Shown here piece by piece: positions 52,261-63,813 of a stretch of DNA of 64,000 nt (its first letter is position 1; each line of letters starts with the position of its first letter). Where the stretch lies: the NCBI RefSeq assembly GCF_900129855.1, contig NZ_LT670819.1, positions 6,510,001 through 6,574,000 on the forward strand, given 5' to 3'. The notes under the pieces were generated by a model. The model saw only the letters and a program-made list of their open reading frames with translations, had not been told where the DNA came from and ran no database searches. Both the position numbers and the translations under genes were made by a program. The DNA comes from Streptomyces sp. 3214.6 (GTDB lineage Bacteria; Actinomycetota; Actinomycetes; Streptomycetales; Streptomycetaceae).

Positions 52261-53156
52261 TTTGATGCCTCCTTCCGCAGCAGGGCCGCGCGCCGTGCCG
52301 TCTCCTCGTCGTTCGGCGTGTAGACGACGATTCGGCACTCCGGCATGCCGTTGATCGACAGTGACGTGGACGTCATCCGCAGCTCGCCCACCGCCGCGTG
52401 CCGGAAGACCTTCACGCGGCGGCCCGGCTCCGCCACGTCACCGGACCCCCACAGGCGCGCGAAGAGCGTGCTGGCCTCCGACAGCCTGCGTATGAAGTCC
52501 TCCCAGACGGGCTCACCGGCATGCAGCCCGTACGCGGCCCGCAGGGTCGCCACCATCACCGGCAGCTCCTTGTCCCGGAACATCAGCGGGCAGTCCTCCT
52601 CCCGCACCGTGAACAGCCGCCAGAGGGCGTTGTCGGGCCCCGGGGCGCAAGCTTCCACCGGCGTGATGAACAGGTCACGGTAGACGGGGTTGGCGGCGAG
52701 GATGTCGTAGCGCGAGTTGTAGACCACCGCCGGTCGGGGAGCCAGGGCGTCGATGATGCCCCGGATCTCCGGGCCCACGCTGTGCGCCAGAGCCTCCGGC
52801 GTGGGCGCGTAGGGTACCTCCGCCAGGTGGTACAGATGCTCCCGCTCCGGCGCGTCGAGGCGCAGCGTGCGCGCCACGGCGTCCAGGACCTGCGCGGAGG
52901 CGTTGATCGGCCGGCCCTGCTCCAGCCATGTGTACCAGGTCACCCCCACGCCCGAGAGCTGCGCGACCTCCTCGCGGCGCAGTCCCGGTGTGCGGCGCCG
53001 CAGCCCGGGCGGCATCCCGACGTCCCCTGGTGTCACCCGGGCCCGCCTGCTGCGCAGGAAGGCCGCCAGCTCGGGCCGGCGCCGATGTGCTGCCCCCGGC
53101 CCGGTCGTACTCCCCGTTTCCGGCTCGGTCCTCGTCCCCATCGTCACGTCCCCCAT
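52245..53156 (-). CDS. XRE-family regulator with MmyB-like ligand-binding domain
   Basis: The 303-residue protein starts at ATG 53156 (MGDVTMGTRTEPETG); ATG 53141 is the alternative. The HTH is PGLRREEVAQLSGVGVTWYT, WLEQGRPINASAQVL. The MmyB-like part follows: PRPAVVYNSRYDILAANPVY, NALWRLFTVREEDCPLMFRD, FRHAAVGELRMTSTSLSING. Such proteins bind fatty-acyl-type ligands and commonly control a divergent exporter or oxidoreductase gene. Here the MFS gene starts 94 bases away, so it is the likely target. Confidence 0.92.
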   Translation of the reverse strand: MGDVTMGTRTEPETGSTTGPGAAHRRRPELAAFLRSRRARVTPGDVGMPPGLRRRTPGLRREEVAQLSGVGVTWYTWLEQGRPINASAQVLDAVARTLRLDAPEREHLYHLAEVPYAPTPEALAHSVGPEIRGIIDALAPRPAVVYNSRYDILAANPVYRDLFITPVEACAPGPDNALWRLFTVREEDCPLMFRDKELPVMVATLRAAYGLHAGEPVWEDFIRRLSEASTLFARLWGSGDVAEPGRRVKVFRHAAVGELRMTSTSLSINGMPECRIVVYTPNDEETARRAALLRKEASKNPAP

Positions 53157-53250
53157 GGTCGATTCCCCACCCGTTCCCTGCCAGGTGCTGTCAGTACCAG
53201 CATCAGCGGGCTCTCGGCACCCGTACCGGATCCTCGGCACGCTCGACGGC

Positions 53251-54753
53251 ATGACGACGACATCCCGGACAGGGCCGGTCCCCGCGACCGTGCCACCCGC
53301 TTCAAGTCCTGCTGCCAGTAAAGACCCTGGCACTGACAATCGGCCTCGGCGGCTGCTGGCGGTCGTACTCGCAGCCCAGTTCATGGCACTGCTCGACGTC
53401 TTCATCGTGAACGTCGCGGCCCCCACGATCGGTTCCGACCTGAACGCCTCCGGCGCCGACCTCCAACTGGTCGTCGCCGGTTACGCCATCACGTACTCCG
53501 TGCTGCTGATCACCGGCGCGCGCCTCGGCGACCGGTACGGGCACGGCCGCGTCCACCTCGTCGGGCTCGCGCTCTTCACGACTGCCTCGCTGGCCTGCGG
53601 GCTGGCCCAGGGCAGCACCGAGCTGATCGTGTTCCGGCTGGTGCAGGGCGCCGGGTCGGCGGTGATGATCCCGCAGGTGCTGAGCCTGATCCAGCGCACC
53701 TTCACCGGCCAGGCCCGGGTACGGGCGCTGGGCGCCTATGCGGCGGTCCTCGCCGTCGGCGCGGCGGCCGGGCAGGTGGTGGGCGGCGTTCTGGTCAGCG
53801 CCGATCTGCTGGACACCGGCTGGCGTCCGGTGTTCCTCGTGAACGTGCCGGTGGGCCTCGTCCTGCTGGCCGTCGGCAGGCGCGTCCTTCCGCGTGGCGG
53901 GGGAGCGCAGGGGGAAGCGGCGGGTGAAGGGGTGCGAAAAGGGGCGCGCGGCCTGGACTGGCCCGGTCTCGTGCTCCTGGGCGCCGCCGTCTCGCTGGTC
54001 ACGGTGCCGCTCGTGCTCGGGCAGGAGGAGGACTGGCCGGTGTGGTCCTGGGTGTCGCTGGCCGTCGGCGCGCTCGTGTTCGTCGCGTTCCTCCGTTACG
54101 AGGTCCGGCTCGCCCGGCGCGGCGGTGCCCCGTTGATCGCGCCCCGTGTGCTGCGTCACGCCGGGATGGGGCTCGCCGCCCTGCGCGTCATGGTCGTCAT
54201 GGCGGTCAACGGCGGCTTCCTGTTCGTGCTCACCCTGCACGTCCAGGGCGGACTCGGCTACAGCGCGCTGCGCGCCGGTCTCACCTTCGCGCCGACCGCG
54301 GTCGTCTTCGGGGTGGTCGGACTGACCTGGCGCAGGTGGCCCGCCTCCTGGCAAGGGGCCCTGGCCCCGGCCGGGTTCACGCTCACAGCGCTGTCCGTGG
54401 CCGGGGTGGGGCTGGCCTTCAGGGGCGGTGATCACGGGGGCGTGTGGCTGTACGCGGCGTACGCCGGCGTGGGCGTCGGGCTCGCCCTCGCCTTCAGCCC
54501 GACGCTCACCGGGGCGCTGGCGGCGGTGCGGCCCGAGGACGCGGCGGACGCCAGCGGGCTGCTCGCCACGGTCACCCAGCTCGGGCAGCTGATCGGCGTG
54601 GCGGTCTTCGGCACACTGTTCTTCAACCGGCTTGAGTCACTTGGGGCACCGGAGGCGTATACCTCTTCGGAAGCGCTTCTCACATGCATGTTCGCGCTCG
54701 CTACGACAGCCGTCCTCGGTGCCGTGTCCGGACTGGTACTGAGGCGTCGCTGA
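53251..54753 (+). CDS. DHA2-type MFS drug exporter
   Basis: The 500-residue protein starts at ATG 53251. About 13-14 membrane spans are predicted. DHA2 signatures are VVLAAQFMALLDVFIVNVAA (motif D1 with the membrane Asp), GARLGDRYGHGRVHLVG (motif A) and LVQGAGSAVMIPQVLSLI (motif C-like). It should export hydrophobic compounds in exchange for protons. It is divergent from the MmyB-type regulator, its probable repressor. Confidence 0.93.
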   Translation: MTTTSRTGPVPATVPPASSPAASKDPGTDNRPRRLLAVVLAAQFMALLDVFIVNVAAPTIGSDLNASGADLQLVVAGYAITYSVLLITGARLGDRYGHGRVHLVGLALFTTASLACGLAQGSTELIVFRLVQGAGSAVMIPQVLSLIQRTFTGQARVRALGAYAAVLAVGAAAGQVVGGVLVSADLLDTGWRPVFLVNVPVGLVLLAVGRRVLPRGGGAQGEAAGEGVRKGARGLDWPGLVLLGAAVSLVTVPLVLGQEEDWPVWSWVSLAVGALVFVAFLRYEVRLARRGGAPLIAPRVLRHAGMGLAALRVMVVMAVNGGFLFVLTLHVQGGLGYSALRAGLTFAPTAVVFGVVGLTWRRWPASWQGALAPAGFTLTALSVAGVGLAFRGGDHGGVWLYAAYAGVGVGLALAFSPTLTGALAAVRPEDAADASGLLATVTQLGQLIGVAVFGTLFFNRLESLGAPEAYTSSEALLTCMFALATTAVLGAVSGLVLRRR

Positions 54754-54822
54754 CCGTATTGGCCCGGCCGTGGCAGAATCAAACGGCCGGAAGGGGGCGC
54801 GGCCCGACGGGAGGGAGTAGCG

Positions 54823-54996
54823 ATGCCTGCGAGCATCTTCGGAGAGGTCGGTCACCTCTCCGAAGCGGTGGTGACACGGGACAAGGCCACCCGGCTCAGC
54901 TGCCCCTCCTGCGGTTCCGCCCATGTGGCCCAGGTTCTCGGTGACAACGGCGGGATTTCCTACGTGTGCACGGCCTGCGGCCACAGCTGGAGCTGA
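54823..54996 (+). CDS. Small zinc-ribbon protein 1
   Basis: The 57-residue protein starts at ATG 54823 behind GAGGGAG. Residues 27-52 (CPSCGSAHVAQVLGDNGGIS, then YVCTACGHSW) form a four-Cys zinc ribbon. Function is unknown. The next gene starts three bases after its stop and is also a zinc finger, so the two form a small operon. Confidence 0.8.
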   Translation: MPASIFGEVGHLSEAVVTRDKATRLSCPSCGSAHVAQVLGDNGGISYVCTACGHSWS

Positions 54997-54999
54997 TCG

Positions 55000-55233
55000 A
55001 TGGGTGCACACAGGCGAAAGTGCGACTGGTGCGGAAGCGGCACCCCGATCGTCCGTGACATGGAGCCGGTCAACCCCGACTACCAGTACTGGTGCGAGGA
55101 ATGCGCGCGGGCGCTGATCATAAAAGGCGACCCGATCGAGACGTACCGCGAGCTGGAGGGCGAGCCGATCTACGGCCGGCTTCTCGAGGAGCACTGCACG
55201 CTCAAGCGGTTCTATTCCTTCGTCACCGCTTGA
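55000..55233 (+). CDS. Small zinc-finger protein 2
   Basis: The 77-residue protein has CDWCGSGTPIVRD and YWCEECARALIIKGDPIETY, two CxxC pairs, followed by a helical end with one more Cys. It is conserved in Streptomyces beside the previous zinc ribbon and the tRNA. Function is unknown. Confidence 0.8.
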   Translation: MGAHRRKCDWCGSGTPIVRDMEPVNPDYQYWCEECARALIIKGDPIETYRELEGEPIYGRLLEEHCTLKRFYSFVTA

Positions 55234-55381
55234 CCCCGCACACCACCCCACCTCTTATTTCGGGTGAAAGCGGACAGGGCGGAAGCGATTTGGTGGTCCG
55301 CCCCCGGACCGGTAAAGTTGGCGTCGCCGCCGGGGAAACCGGGTGGCACGGTCAAGATGCGGTTCCACCGCATGACCGCGA

Positions 55382-55454
55382 GGGGCTATAGCTCAGTTGG
55401 TAGAGCGCCTGCATGGCATGCAGGAGGTCAGGAGTTCAATTCTCCTTAGCTCCA
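55382..55454 (+). tRNA. tRNA-Ala (anticodon GGC), copy 2
   Basis: Identical over all 73 bases to 52093-52165. Identity extends to about 77 bases (55381-55457), one base before and three after the gene. Confidence 0.97.
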
Positions 55455-55459
55455 CAGCA

Positions 55460-55493
55460 GATCCCGCCGGATCGGATTCGATCCGGCGGGATC
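55460..55493 (+). terminator. Terminator of tRNA-Ala copy 2
   Basis: GATCCCGCCGGAT and ATCCGGCGGGATC are perfect 13-base arms, followed by six T. It is a classical intrinsic terminator. Confidence 0.92.
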
Positions 55494-55584
55494 TTTTTTG
55501 CGTTCCGGACAATCCGTCAGATCCGGCCGGGGAAAGCGCGAGGGGCCGCCTGTACTCAGGCGGCCCCTCGCGTCGTTACGTCGC

Positions 55585-57195
55585 TCAGCGGCCCAGGGCG
55601 CGACGGCCGCGGCCCTGGGAGAGGACCGGGAGGTTGCGGGAGGGCGCCTGTGCGCGCGTGTCCTCCTCGATGCGCAGGGCCAGTGCCGGGCAGCGACGCA
55701 CCGCGCGTAGAGCCTTGGCTTCCGCGTACTGCGGCACCTTCGCCTGCGCCACCGTCGGGAATCCGTCGGCGCCGAGCTGGAAGACCTCCGGGAGGATGTC
55801 GGCGCACAGGCCGTGCCCGCGGCACAGCGTCCAGTCGACGAAGATCTTCTGACGGCTGGAGCCGCTCTCCTCCGGTGCGCTGCCGCTCGTGATGCCCGCC
55901 GGGGCCATGCCCGCCTCGAAGAGCGGCAGAACGCCCTCCACGGGCCGTCCGCAGCCATTGCCGAGGACGTGCGCGGCCAGGTCGTCCGTGAACGCCTTGA
56001 TGGTCGACTCCAGGAACATCGCGGAGCCGTCCGGGTGTGAGCACGCACCGCGCCGCTTGACGTTCTTGGCGACCTGCTTGAGCGCCTCCAGGGCGGCCGG
56101 GCCGCCGCCGTTGAGGATGTCCTCCATGCCGCGCGCGGCGGCCGGCAGACCGAGGTAGCAGGGACCGCACTGACCGGCGCTCTCGTCGGCCAGCCACTGT
56201 GCCACCCGCAGCGACTCGCCCAGCGGGCAGGTCTCCTGGCTGATCGGCAGGATGGCGCCGGCGCCGAGCGCCCCGCCCACCGCGTCCAGGGAATTGCGGG
56301 AGACGATCGCCTCGTTGACCGTCGCCGCGTCGATCCACTTGCCGTGGTAACCGCCGGTCAGCACACCCTGGGGCACCGGCGGAGCGCCGGCGAGCTGAAG
56401 GACGTAACGCAGCGGCACGCCGGTGGGGACCTCGATCACCATCGGGCGGGCGACCGCGCCGGAGACCGTCAGCATGACGGTGCCCGGCTCGTCGTACAGG
56501 CCGGTGTTGCCGTAGCGCTCCGGGCCGATGCGGGCGGCGATGGCCAGCTGGGCGAACGTCTCGGCGTTGGACAGCAGGGTGGGCGCGCCGCCGACGCCGT
56601 TCTGCGAGGCGCTGACCTTGCGGCCGGGCGGGATCGGCGGGCCGCCGTCGATCGAGCGGATCAGCGACGCGGCGGCGCCGGTGACCATGCGGATCGGGTT
56701 GCGCTGGACGAACGCCTTCAGTGCCGATCTACGGCCGTTGCTGAGGCCGCGTTCGGCGAGCGCGGCCTCCATGGAGCGCTGGGTGGATTCGCGGGTGACC
56801 CCCACCACGAGCGTGCGGGCACCCAACGCCTCCGCGACCAGCAGCGCGCCGTCCAGGATGAGGTGCGGGGCACGATTGATGAGCACCGTGTCCTTGCGGC
56901 AGGCCGGTTCGTCCTCACTGCCGTTGACGACGACGACCGGCCGTACGCCGCGCTTGATGGCCGCCTCGGCGACCGAGCGCAGCTTCTTGTGGAAGGGGAA
57001 GCCCGCGCCGCCGCGGCCCTTCAGGTTGATGTTCTCGGAGAGCTTCGCGAGCGCCTCTCCGCCCAGGGGTTCGAGCGGCCCATGCACCTTCAGGTGCATG
57101 GGCAGGTCGAGTCTCTCGACAAGGTCGAAGCCCGACGTGAGCTGCGGAAGGCCGACCACGCGGACTTCTGGGACGTCGGGCAGGGCCTCGTTCAC
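55585..57195 (-). CDS. NuoF-like flavin/iron-sulfur protein with C-terminal ferredoxin domain
   Basis: The 536-residue protein starts at GTG 57195. The NuoF/complex-I 51 kDa fold shows NLKGRGGAGFPFHKKLRSVA (NADH/FMN site), VVVNGSEDEPACRKDTVL, an SLBB-like middle part and the iron-sulfur region ESAGQCGPCYLG with GACSHPDGS. NuoF has ESCG at this point; here Ala replaces the first Cys, leaving three. The last 90 residues are a ferredoxin (VDWTLCRGHGLCADILPEVF, RRCPALAL). It probably moves electrons between a nicotinamide or flavin donor and the membrane protein encoded upstream, with which it overlaps by four bases. Confidence 0.88.
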   Translation of the reverse strand: MNEALPDVPEVRVVGLPQLTSGFDLVERLDLPMHLKVHGPLEPLGGEALAKLSENINLKGRGGAGFPFHKKLRSVAEAAIKRGVRPVVVVNGSEDEPACRKDTVLINRAPHLILDGALLVAEALGARTLVVGVTRESTQRSMEAALAERGLSNGRRSALKAFVQRNPIRMVTGAAASLIRSIDGGPPIPPGRKVSASQNGVGGAPTLLSNAETFAQLAIAARIGPERYGNTGLYDEPGTVMLTVSGAVARPMVIEVPTGVPLRYVLQLAGAPPVPQGVLTGGYHGKWIDAATVNEAIVSRNSLDAVGGALGAGAILPISQETCPLGESLRVAQWLADESAGQCGPCYLGLPAAARGMEDILNGGGPAALEALKQVAKNVKRRGACSHPDGSAMFLESTIKAFTDDLAAHVLGNGCGRPVEGVLPLFEAGMAPAGITSGSAPEESGSSRQKIFVDWTLCRGHGLCADILPEVFQLGADGFPTVAQAKVPQYAEAKALRAVRRCPALALRIEEDTRAQAPSRNLPVLSQGRGRRALGR

Positions 57196-58493
57196 CTATA
57201 GCCTCCGGAAGGCGTGTTCCAAGGTTCGCCCGAACCCGGTGCGTCGAACGACGCGCCGGGCGATGGTTCATTGGCGGGACCGCTGTTGTACGTGTCGTTC
57301 TGGTTGTACGTCCCGTAAGGGGGGTTCGTCTCACTGGTGTCGTACACGTCACGTCCACCGGTGCCCGAATTGTCATAGACCGGGATATTGAATCCGGTGT
57401 CCTGGAGCGGGTCGTAGGCCGACGGGGGCGCCTCGCCGACCGGCGGCGGGGACGGGATCGGCCAGCTGCCCGAGGTGCTGCCGCCGTTGTCGACGCGCGG
57501 CATCGCCTCGGTGGCCTGCACGTCGAACGGCATGTTCATGCGAGCCGTCTGGTCGGCCGGGAAGGGCTGCTGCTGACCGCGCGGAGGCGTGTTGACCGCG
57601 CGGTAGGCGGCCGCGAAGCCGTTGGCGGGCTCCGGGGCGGCGGGCGTGCCGTACAGCGGCGACGCCTGCGGGCTCATCCGGGTGGAGCCCGTTGTGTCGG
57701 TCAGCGGTGAGCGGGCCGGGCGGCCCTCGTAGCCGGGGAGCGCGGACGACCCGGTCTCGGCCACGCGCGCGCGTGACGCCTCGAGGCCGTCCATGGAGCG
57801 CTCCTGGGAGCCCCCCAGCAGTGCGGTGAGGCGGTCGGCGACCTTGCGCTTGAACGGGCGCGGGGCGGCGCGCAGGGCGAGGGCGGCCATGACCCCGGCC
57901 AGGCACAGTTCGTACGACACCATGAAGAACGGCTTCGCGGCGCGTCCGGCGTACAAGCCGTGGATCAGGGCCGCGCACAGGGCCGGGTAGGCCAGCATGT
58001 GCATCGCGCGCCAGCGGGCGGCGACCTCGGCCGGCGCGGCGAACTGGTTGCGCAGCGCGCCGGTGATGCCCACGAAGATCATGAGGAGTGCGGCCAGGGA
58101 GCCGAGACCGATGAGCCCGGCGCTGCCCTTGACGCCCAGGCTGAAGGGGATCAGCGCGGCGATCAGGACGGTGTGCTCCAGTGCCAGCTTGACCGTGATG
58201 TGGACCAGGAGGAACGCGATGGAGCCCACGGCGGTCACGCGGTGGATGCCCTGCGCGAGGATCCGCTGACGCGTGTTGAGGATGAGCCGGTCCTGGGCGA
58301 CGAGGCCCCAGATGACCGAGCAGGTCAGGGATACCAGCGACAGGACGCCCGCACCGAAGTTGAGGAAGGCCTGCACCTGGTCGCCGCCGACCAGCACGAC
58401 CACGGGTATGAGGACCAGGACGACAGCCGTCGCCAACCCGTAGACCGACCGGCCGGGCTTGGGGAGCGAGCTGTAACTAGGACGAGGGTTCAT
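57192..58493 (-). CDS. Ferric-reductase-like membrane cytochrome b protein
   Basis: The 433-residue protein starts at ATG 58493 (MNPRPSYSSLPKPGRSVYGL). Six membrane spans fill residues 17-215. Paired histidines (His84/His98 and His165/His178) match the two-heme pattern of ferric reductases and related cytochromes b. The C-terminal 200 residues are a disordered, Pro/Gly/Asn/Tyr-rich cytoplasmic tail. There is no own FAD/NAD domain, so the overlapping NuoF-ferredoxin protein is the likely electron partner. The physiological acceptor is unknown. Confidence 0.85.
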   Translation of the reverse strand: MNPRPSYSSLPKPGRSVYGLATAVVLVLIPVVVLVGGDQVQAFLNFGAGVLSLVSLTCSVIWGLVAQDRLILNTRQRILAQGIHRVTAVGSIAFLLVHITVKLALEHTVLIAALIPFSLGVKGSAGLIGLGSLAALLMIFVGITGALRNQFAAPAEVAARWRAMHMLAYPALCAALIHGLYAGRAAKPFFMVSYELCLAGVMAALALRAAPRPFKRKVADRLTALLGGSQERSMDGLEASRARVAETGSSALPGYEGRPARSPLTDTTGSTRMSPQASPLYGTPAAPEPANGFAAAYRAVNTPPRGQQQPFPADQTARMNMPFDVQATEAMPRVDNGGSTSGSWPIPSPPPVGEAPPSAYDPLQDTGFNIPVYDNSGTGGRDVYDTSETNPPYGTYNQNDTYNSGPANEPSPGASFDAPGSGEPWNTPSGGYR

Positions 58494-58630
58494 GGGGGCA
58501 ACTCCGAGCAGTTTCGGGAAAGCGGTCCCGCTGCCGAACTCTAAGTGGCTCCATACCGATGGGTACGAGGTTTGAGTTATTGCGTTGTTATGAAACGACG
58601 ATGTGGCTGGTGTGATGTCCTATAGCGACT

Positions 58631-58645
58631 GTTACGCGAAGTAAC
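58631..58645. promoter_or_regulatory. Candidate operator dyad GTTAC-N5-GTAAC
   Basis: GTTACGCGAAGTAAC is a perfect 5+5 inverted repeat in the divergent promoter region, about 140 bases upstream of the cytochrome gene and 113 before the leader peptide. The regulator is unknown. Confidence 0.4.
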
Positions 58646-58757
58646 CATTGGCCTTGGCTCAGCTTCGACCCCCCCGTTCTCGCCTCCTCAACGTTGTCGC
58701 GACCATGCATACGTAAGTTCGTCGCGGCCTGCTCAAGGCCTGCGGTACCCTAACGCC

Positions 58758-58796
58758 ATGCGTGCTGTACGCCTTCTGCTTAGCGAGCCGCGCTGA
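58758..58796 (+). CDS. leuS leader peptide MRAVRLLLSEPR
   Basis: A 12-codon frame with three consecutive Leu codons (CTT CTG CTT at 58773-58781) ends 126 bases before leuS and 48 bases before a terminator hairpin. Low charged tRNA-Leu would stall the ribosome at these codons and should favour read-through into the leucyl-tRNA synthetase gene. Its stop codon lies in the left arm of a longer stem (GCCGCGCTGAT with ATCGGCGCGGC, 58786-58796 and 58831-58841). Confidence 0.8.
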   Translation: MRAVRLLLSEPR

Positions 58797-58843
58797 TCAG
58801 TCCCGACCGCCGGTGAACGGACGGTTCGGAATCGGCGCGGCGT

Positions 58844-58867
58844 CCCCTCCTGTGCGAGGGGATTTTT
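58844..58867 (+). terminator. Attenuator-type terminator in the leuS leader
   Basis: CCCCTC (58844-58849), loop, GAGGGG (58856-58861), then ATTTTT. It lies between the leader peptide and leuS, as in transcription attenuation. The competing antiterminator is not fully clear from reading alone. Confidence 0.75.
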
Positions 58868-58921
58868 CGTTTCCTGGACGACATGCCGCTGGCAGAGACG
58901 ATCGATGGAGCTTTGAGGACC

Positions 58922-61807
<2,886 letters not shown>

Positions 61808-61831
61808 ACAGCACCGGGACCGTCACGAAGC

Positions 61832-61907
61832 GTGACCATGGCGAGATTGTGACCATGGCGAGGGCGTGACCACGGCGAGGGCGTGACGATGGCAAGGGCG
61901 TGACCAT
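61832..61907. repeat. 17-bp minisatellite behind leuS (4.5 copies)
   Basis: Units of GTGACCATGGCGAGGGC begin at 61832, 61849, 61866, 61883 and 61900 (last one half). They differ by 1-3 bases (gcgagATT, ccaCGG, cGatggcAag). The block starts 25 bases after the leuS stop and is non-coding in all frames I checked. Confidence 0.9.
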
Positions 61908-61943
61908 CAGGGGCCGTGAGTACGGCTCCGGGTAGTCCCCTAC

Positions 61944-61982
61944 GGGCAGGTTCGGGGTTCTTCTGGAACTCCGGGCCTGCCC
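61944..61982 (+). terminator. Probable terminator of leuS
   Basis: GGGCAGG and CCTGCCC close a long stem that continues as TTCGGGGTTC / GGAACTCCGGG around loop TTCT. It lies just before the promoter of the next gene and lacks a T-tract. Confidence 0.65.
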
Positions 61983-62057
61983 GCGTCGTTTACGGTTTTA
62001 AGTGCGGCGCGCGAGCTGTGGCGCCGGATGTGTCGTGGCAGGCCGGAGGAGGAGCTG

Positions 62058-62804
62058 GTGGAAGCAGTGATCACAGTCGTCGCCCTGCTCTTCGTGCTCT
62101 TCCTCGTGCTCGGCGCCTACGCCACGGTTAAGGTGATCGGCGCCGCCAAGCGAGGCGTCGACCGCACCATCACCCAGGCCCGCCGCACGGTCGAGGACCA
62201 CACCCTGCGGGCCAAGTCCTTCGCCCAGCTCGGACCGGCCGGGGAGATCGCCCAGCTGCGGCTCAAGCTGCGCACGTCGATGCGGGCCACACAGGACGCG
62301 CTGCACGCGGGCGTCGCCGAGGACGCATCCCTCAAGGAGTCCCTCGGTCTCTTCCAGAGGCTCAGCGCGCACGGGCACGAACTGGACGACGAGCTCAAGC
62401 GCCTGGAGTCCGAGCCGGACCGGGCGAAGCTCACCGAGCGGCTGCCCTCACTGCGGGAGCGCACCGAGCGCATCACGTCATCGGCGGAGTCGCTGCGCTG
62501 GGCGGCCCGGGACCGGGCCCGCCGCTTCGCGGACGACGACCTCGACACCCTCAGCGCCCAGATAGACGTCGAGGCCGGTGCTCTGCGGCACTGGACCACA
62601 GCGGACTCCACCCAGACATCGCCGCCTTCGCCGCCGTCGTGGCCCGAGGCTCCGGCCGCCGACGGTGCGGCGGCCGGACAGACCTGGCCGGAGACACCCG
62701 GCGCACGCACCCCGGAGGAGCCGGCCCGGCCCGCCATCACTCCGCCCGGACCGCGGCCCACCTACCCGTGGCAGAAGAAGCCGCGCCCCGAGAGCACCAC
62801 CTGA
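62058..62804 (+). CDS. Membrane-anchored coiled-coil protein of unknown function
   Basis: The 248-residue protein starts at GTG 62058 after GGAGGAGGAG. One membrane helix is at the very N-terminus (AVITVVALLFVLFLVLGAYA). A long charged helical region follows, probably a coiled coil (AKRGVDRTITQARRTVEDHT, SAHGHELDDELKRLESEPDR). A Pro-rich tail contains PRPTYPWQKK. Known only as a conserved streptomycete protein between leuS and degV. Confidence 0.8.
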   Translation: MEAVITVVALLFVLFLVLGAYATVKVIGAAKRGVDRTITQARRTVEDHTLRAKSFAQLGPAGEIAQLRLKLRTSMRATQDALHAGVAEDASLKESLGLFQRLSAHGHELDDELKRLESEPDRAKLTERLPSLRERTERITSSAESLRWAARDRARRFADDDLDTLSAQIDVEAGALRHWTTADSTQTSPPSPPSWPEAPAADGAAAGQTWPETPGARTPEEPARPAITPPGPRPTYPWQKKPRPESTT

Positions 62805-62967
62805 CGCGGGACAGCGTGGCCGCTGATGCCTGCGAGGTCCCGATCGCGGGTGTGATCGGGTCCCAAGTCAGGTGCTGCTCGGCGGTGGCACTTGATTCGG
62901 TCAAGGGTCCAGCGGCTGCGAGGGGCCGGGCTGCCGCTCGGAGGCTACGCCAGGTAACCTCCAGGTC

Positions 62968-63813
62968 ATGTCCCGCCATGTCGCGATCGTCACGGATTCA
63001 ACGGCCTACCTGCCGCAACGGACGATGGAGCGTCACGGCATCACCTCGGTGCCCCTGACCGTCGTCCTCGGCGACCAGGCTCTTGAAGAGGGCAACGAGA
63101 TCTCGACCCGCTCCCTCGCCCAGGCGCTGCAGAAGCGACGCCCCGTCACCACCTCACGCCCCAGCCCTCAGCTCTTCGCCGAGACGTACCGCAGAGTCGC
63201 CGACTCCGGAGCCACCGGCATTGTCTCCCTCCACCTCTCCGCCGAATTGTCCGGCACGTACGACGCGGCGGTCCTCGCGGCGCGTGAAGCGCCGGTGCCG
63301 GTGCGGGTGGTGGACACCGGCATGGTCGCGATGGCGTTGGGTTTCTGCGCGCTCTCGGCGGCCGAGGCCGCCGGGACGGGCGGCACGGTCGACGAGGCGG
63401 TCACCGCGGCGGAGAAGCGGGCCGCCGGCACCTCCGCCTATTTCTACGTCGACACCCTTGACTACCTGCGCCGCGGCGGCCGGATCGGCGCTGCCCAGGC
63501 CCTGTTGGGCTCGGCGCTCGCGGTGAAACCGCTGCTCCAGTTGGACGGGGGGCACATCGAGCTTCTGGAGAAGGTGCGGACCGCGTCGAAGGCCATCGCC
63601 CGCCTGGAGGAGCTCGTGGCCGACCGGGCGGGCAGCGCGCCGGTCGACATCGCCGTGCACCATCTCGCTGCTCCCGACCGGGCGGGCGCCCTCGCGGACC
63701 GTCTGCGGTCACGCGTGCCCGGGCTCGCCGACCTGCACGTGAGCGAGGTCGGTGCGGTGATCGGGGCGCACACCGGGCCGGGGTTGCTGGGCGTCGTGGT
63801 CTCGCCGCGCTGA
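62968..63813 (+). CDS. DegV family fatty-acid-binding protein
   Basis: The 281-residue protein has the DegV fold: VAIVTDSTAYLPQRTMERHG, RRPVTTSRPSPQLFAETYRR, GIVSLHLSAELSGTYDAAVL, FYVDTLDYLRRGGRIGAAQA and IGAHTGPGLLGVVV. The TTS and SGT loops bind the fatty acid. Homologues (FakB) deliver fatty acids to the FakA kinase; no fakA is in this window. Confidence 0.93.
   Translation: MSRHVAIVTDSTAYLPQRTMERHGITSVPLTVVLGDQALEEGNEISTRSLAQALQKRRPVTTSRPSPQLFAETYRRVADSGATGIVSLHLSAELSGTYDAAVLAAREAPVPVRVVDTGMVAMALGFCALSAAEAAGTGGTVDEAVTAAEKRAAGTSAYFYVDTLDYLRRGGRIGAAQALLGSALAVKPLLQLDGGHIELLEKVRTASKAIARLEELVADRAGSAPVDIAVHHLAAPDRAGALADRLRSRVPGLADLHVSEVGAVIGAHTGPGLLGVVVSPR

Larger units (their letters stand above)
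58494..58921. other. Divergent regulatory interval between the cytochrome gene and leuS
   Basis: 428 bases holding a dyad (58631-58645), AT-rich promoter-like DNA around 58570-58700, a leader peptide (58758-58796) and a terminator-type hairpin (58844-58867). No other coding frame is convincing. Confidence 0.7.

Noticed and set aside
58494..58921. T-box riboswitch before leuS
   Set aside because: No T-box consensus or specifier stem was found. The Leu-codon leader peptide explains the terminator better.
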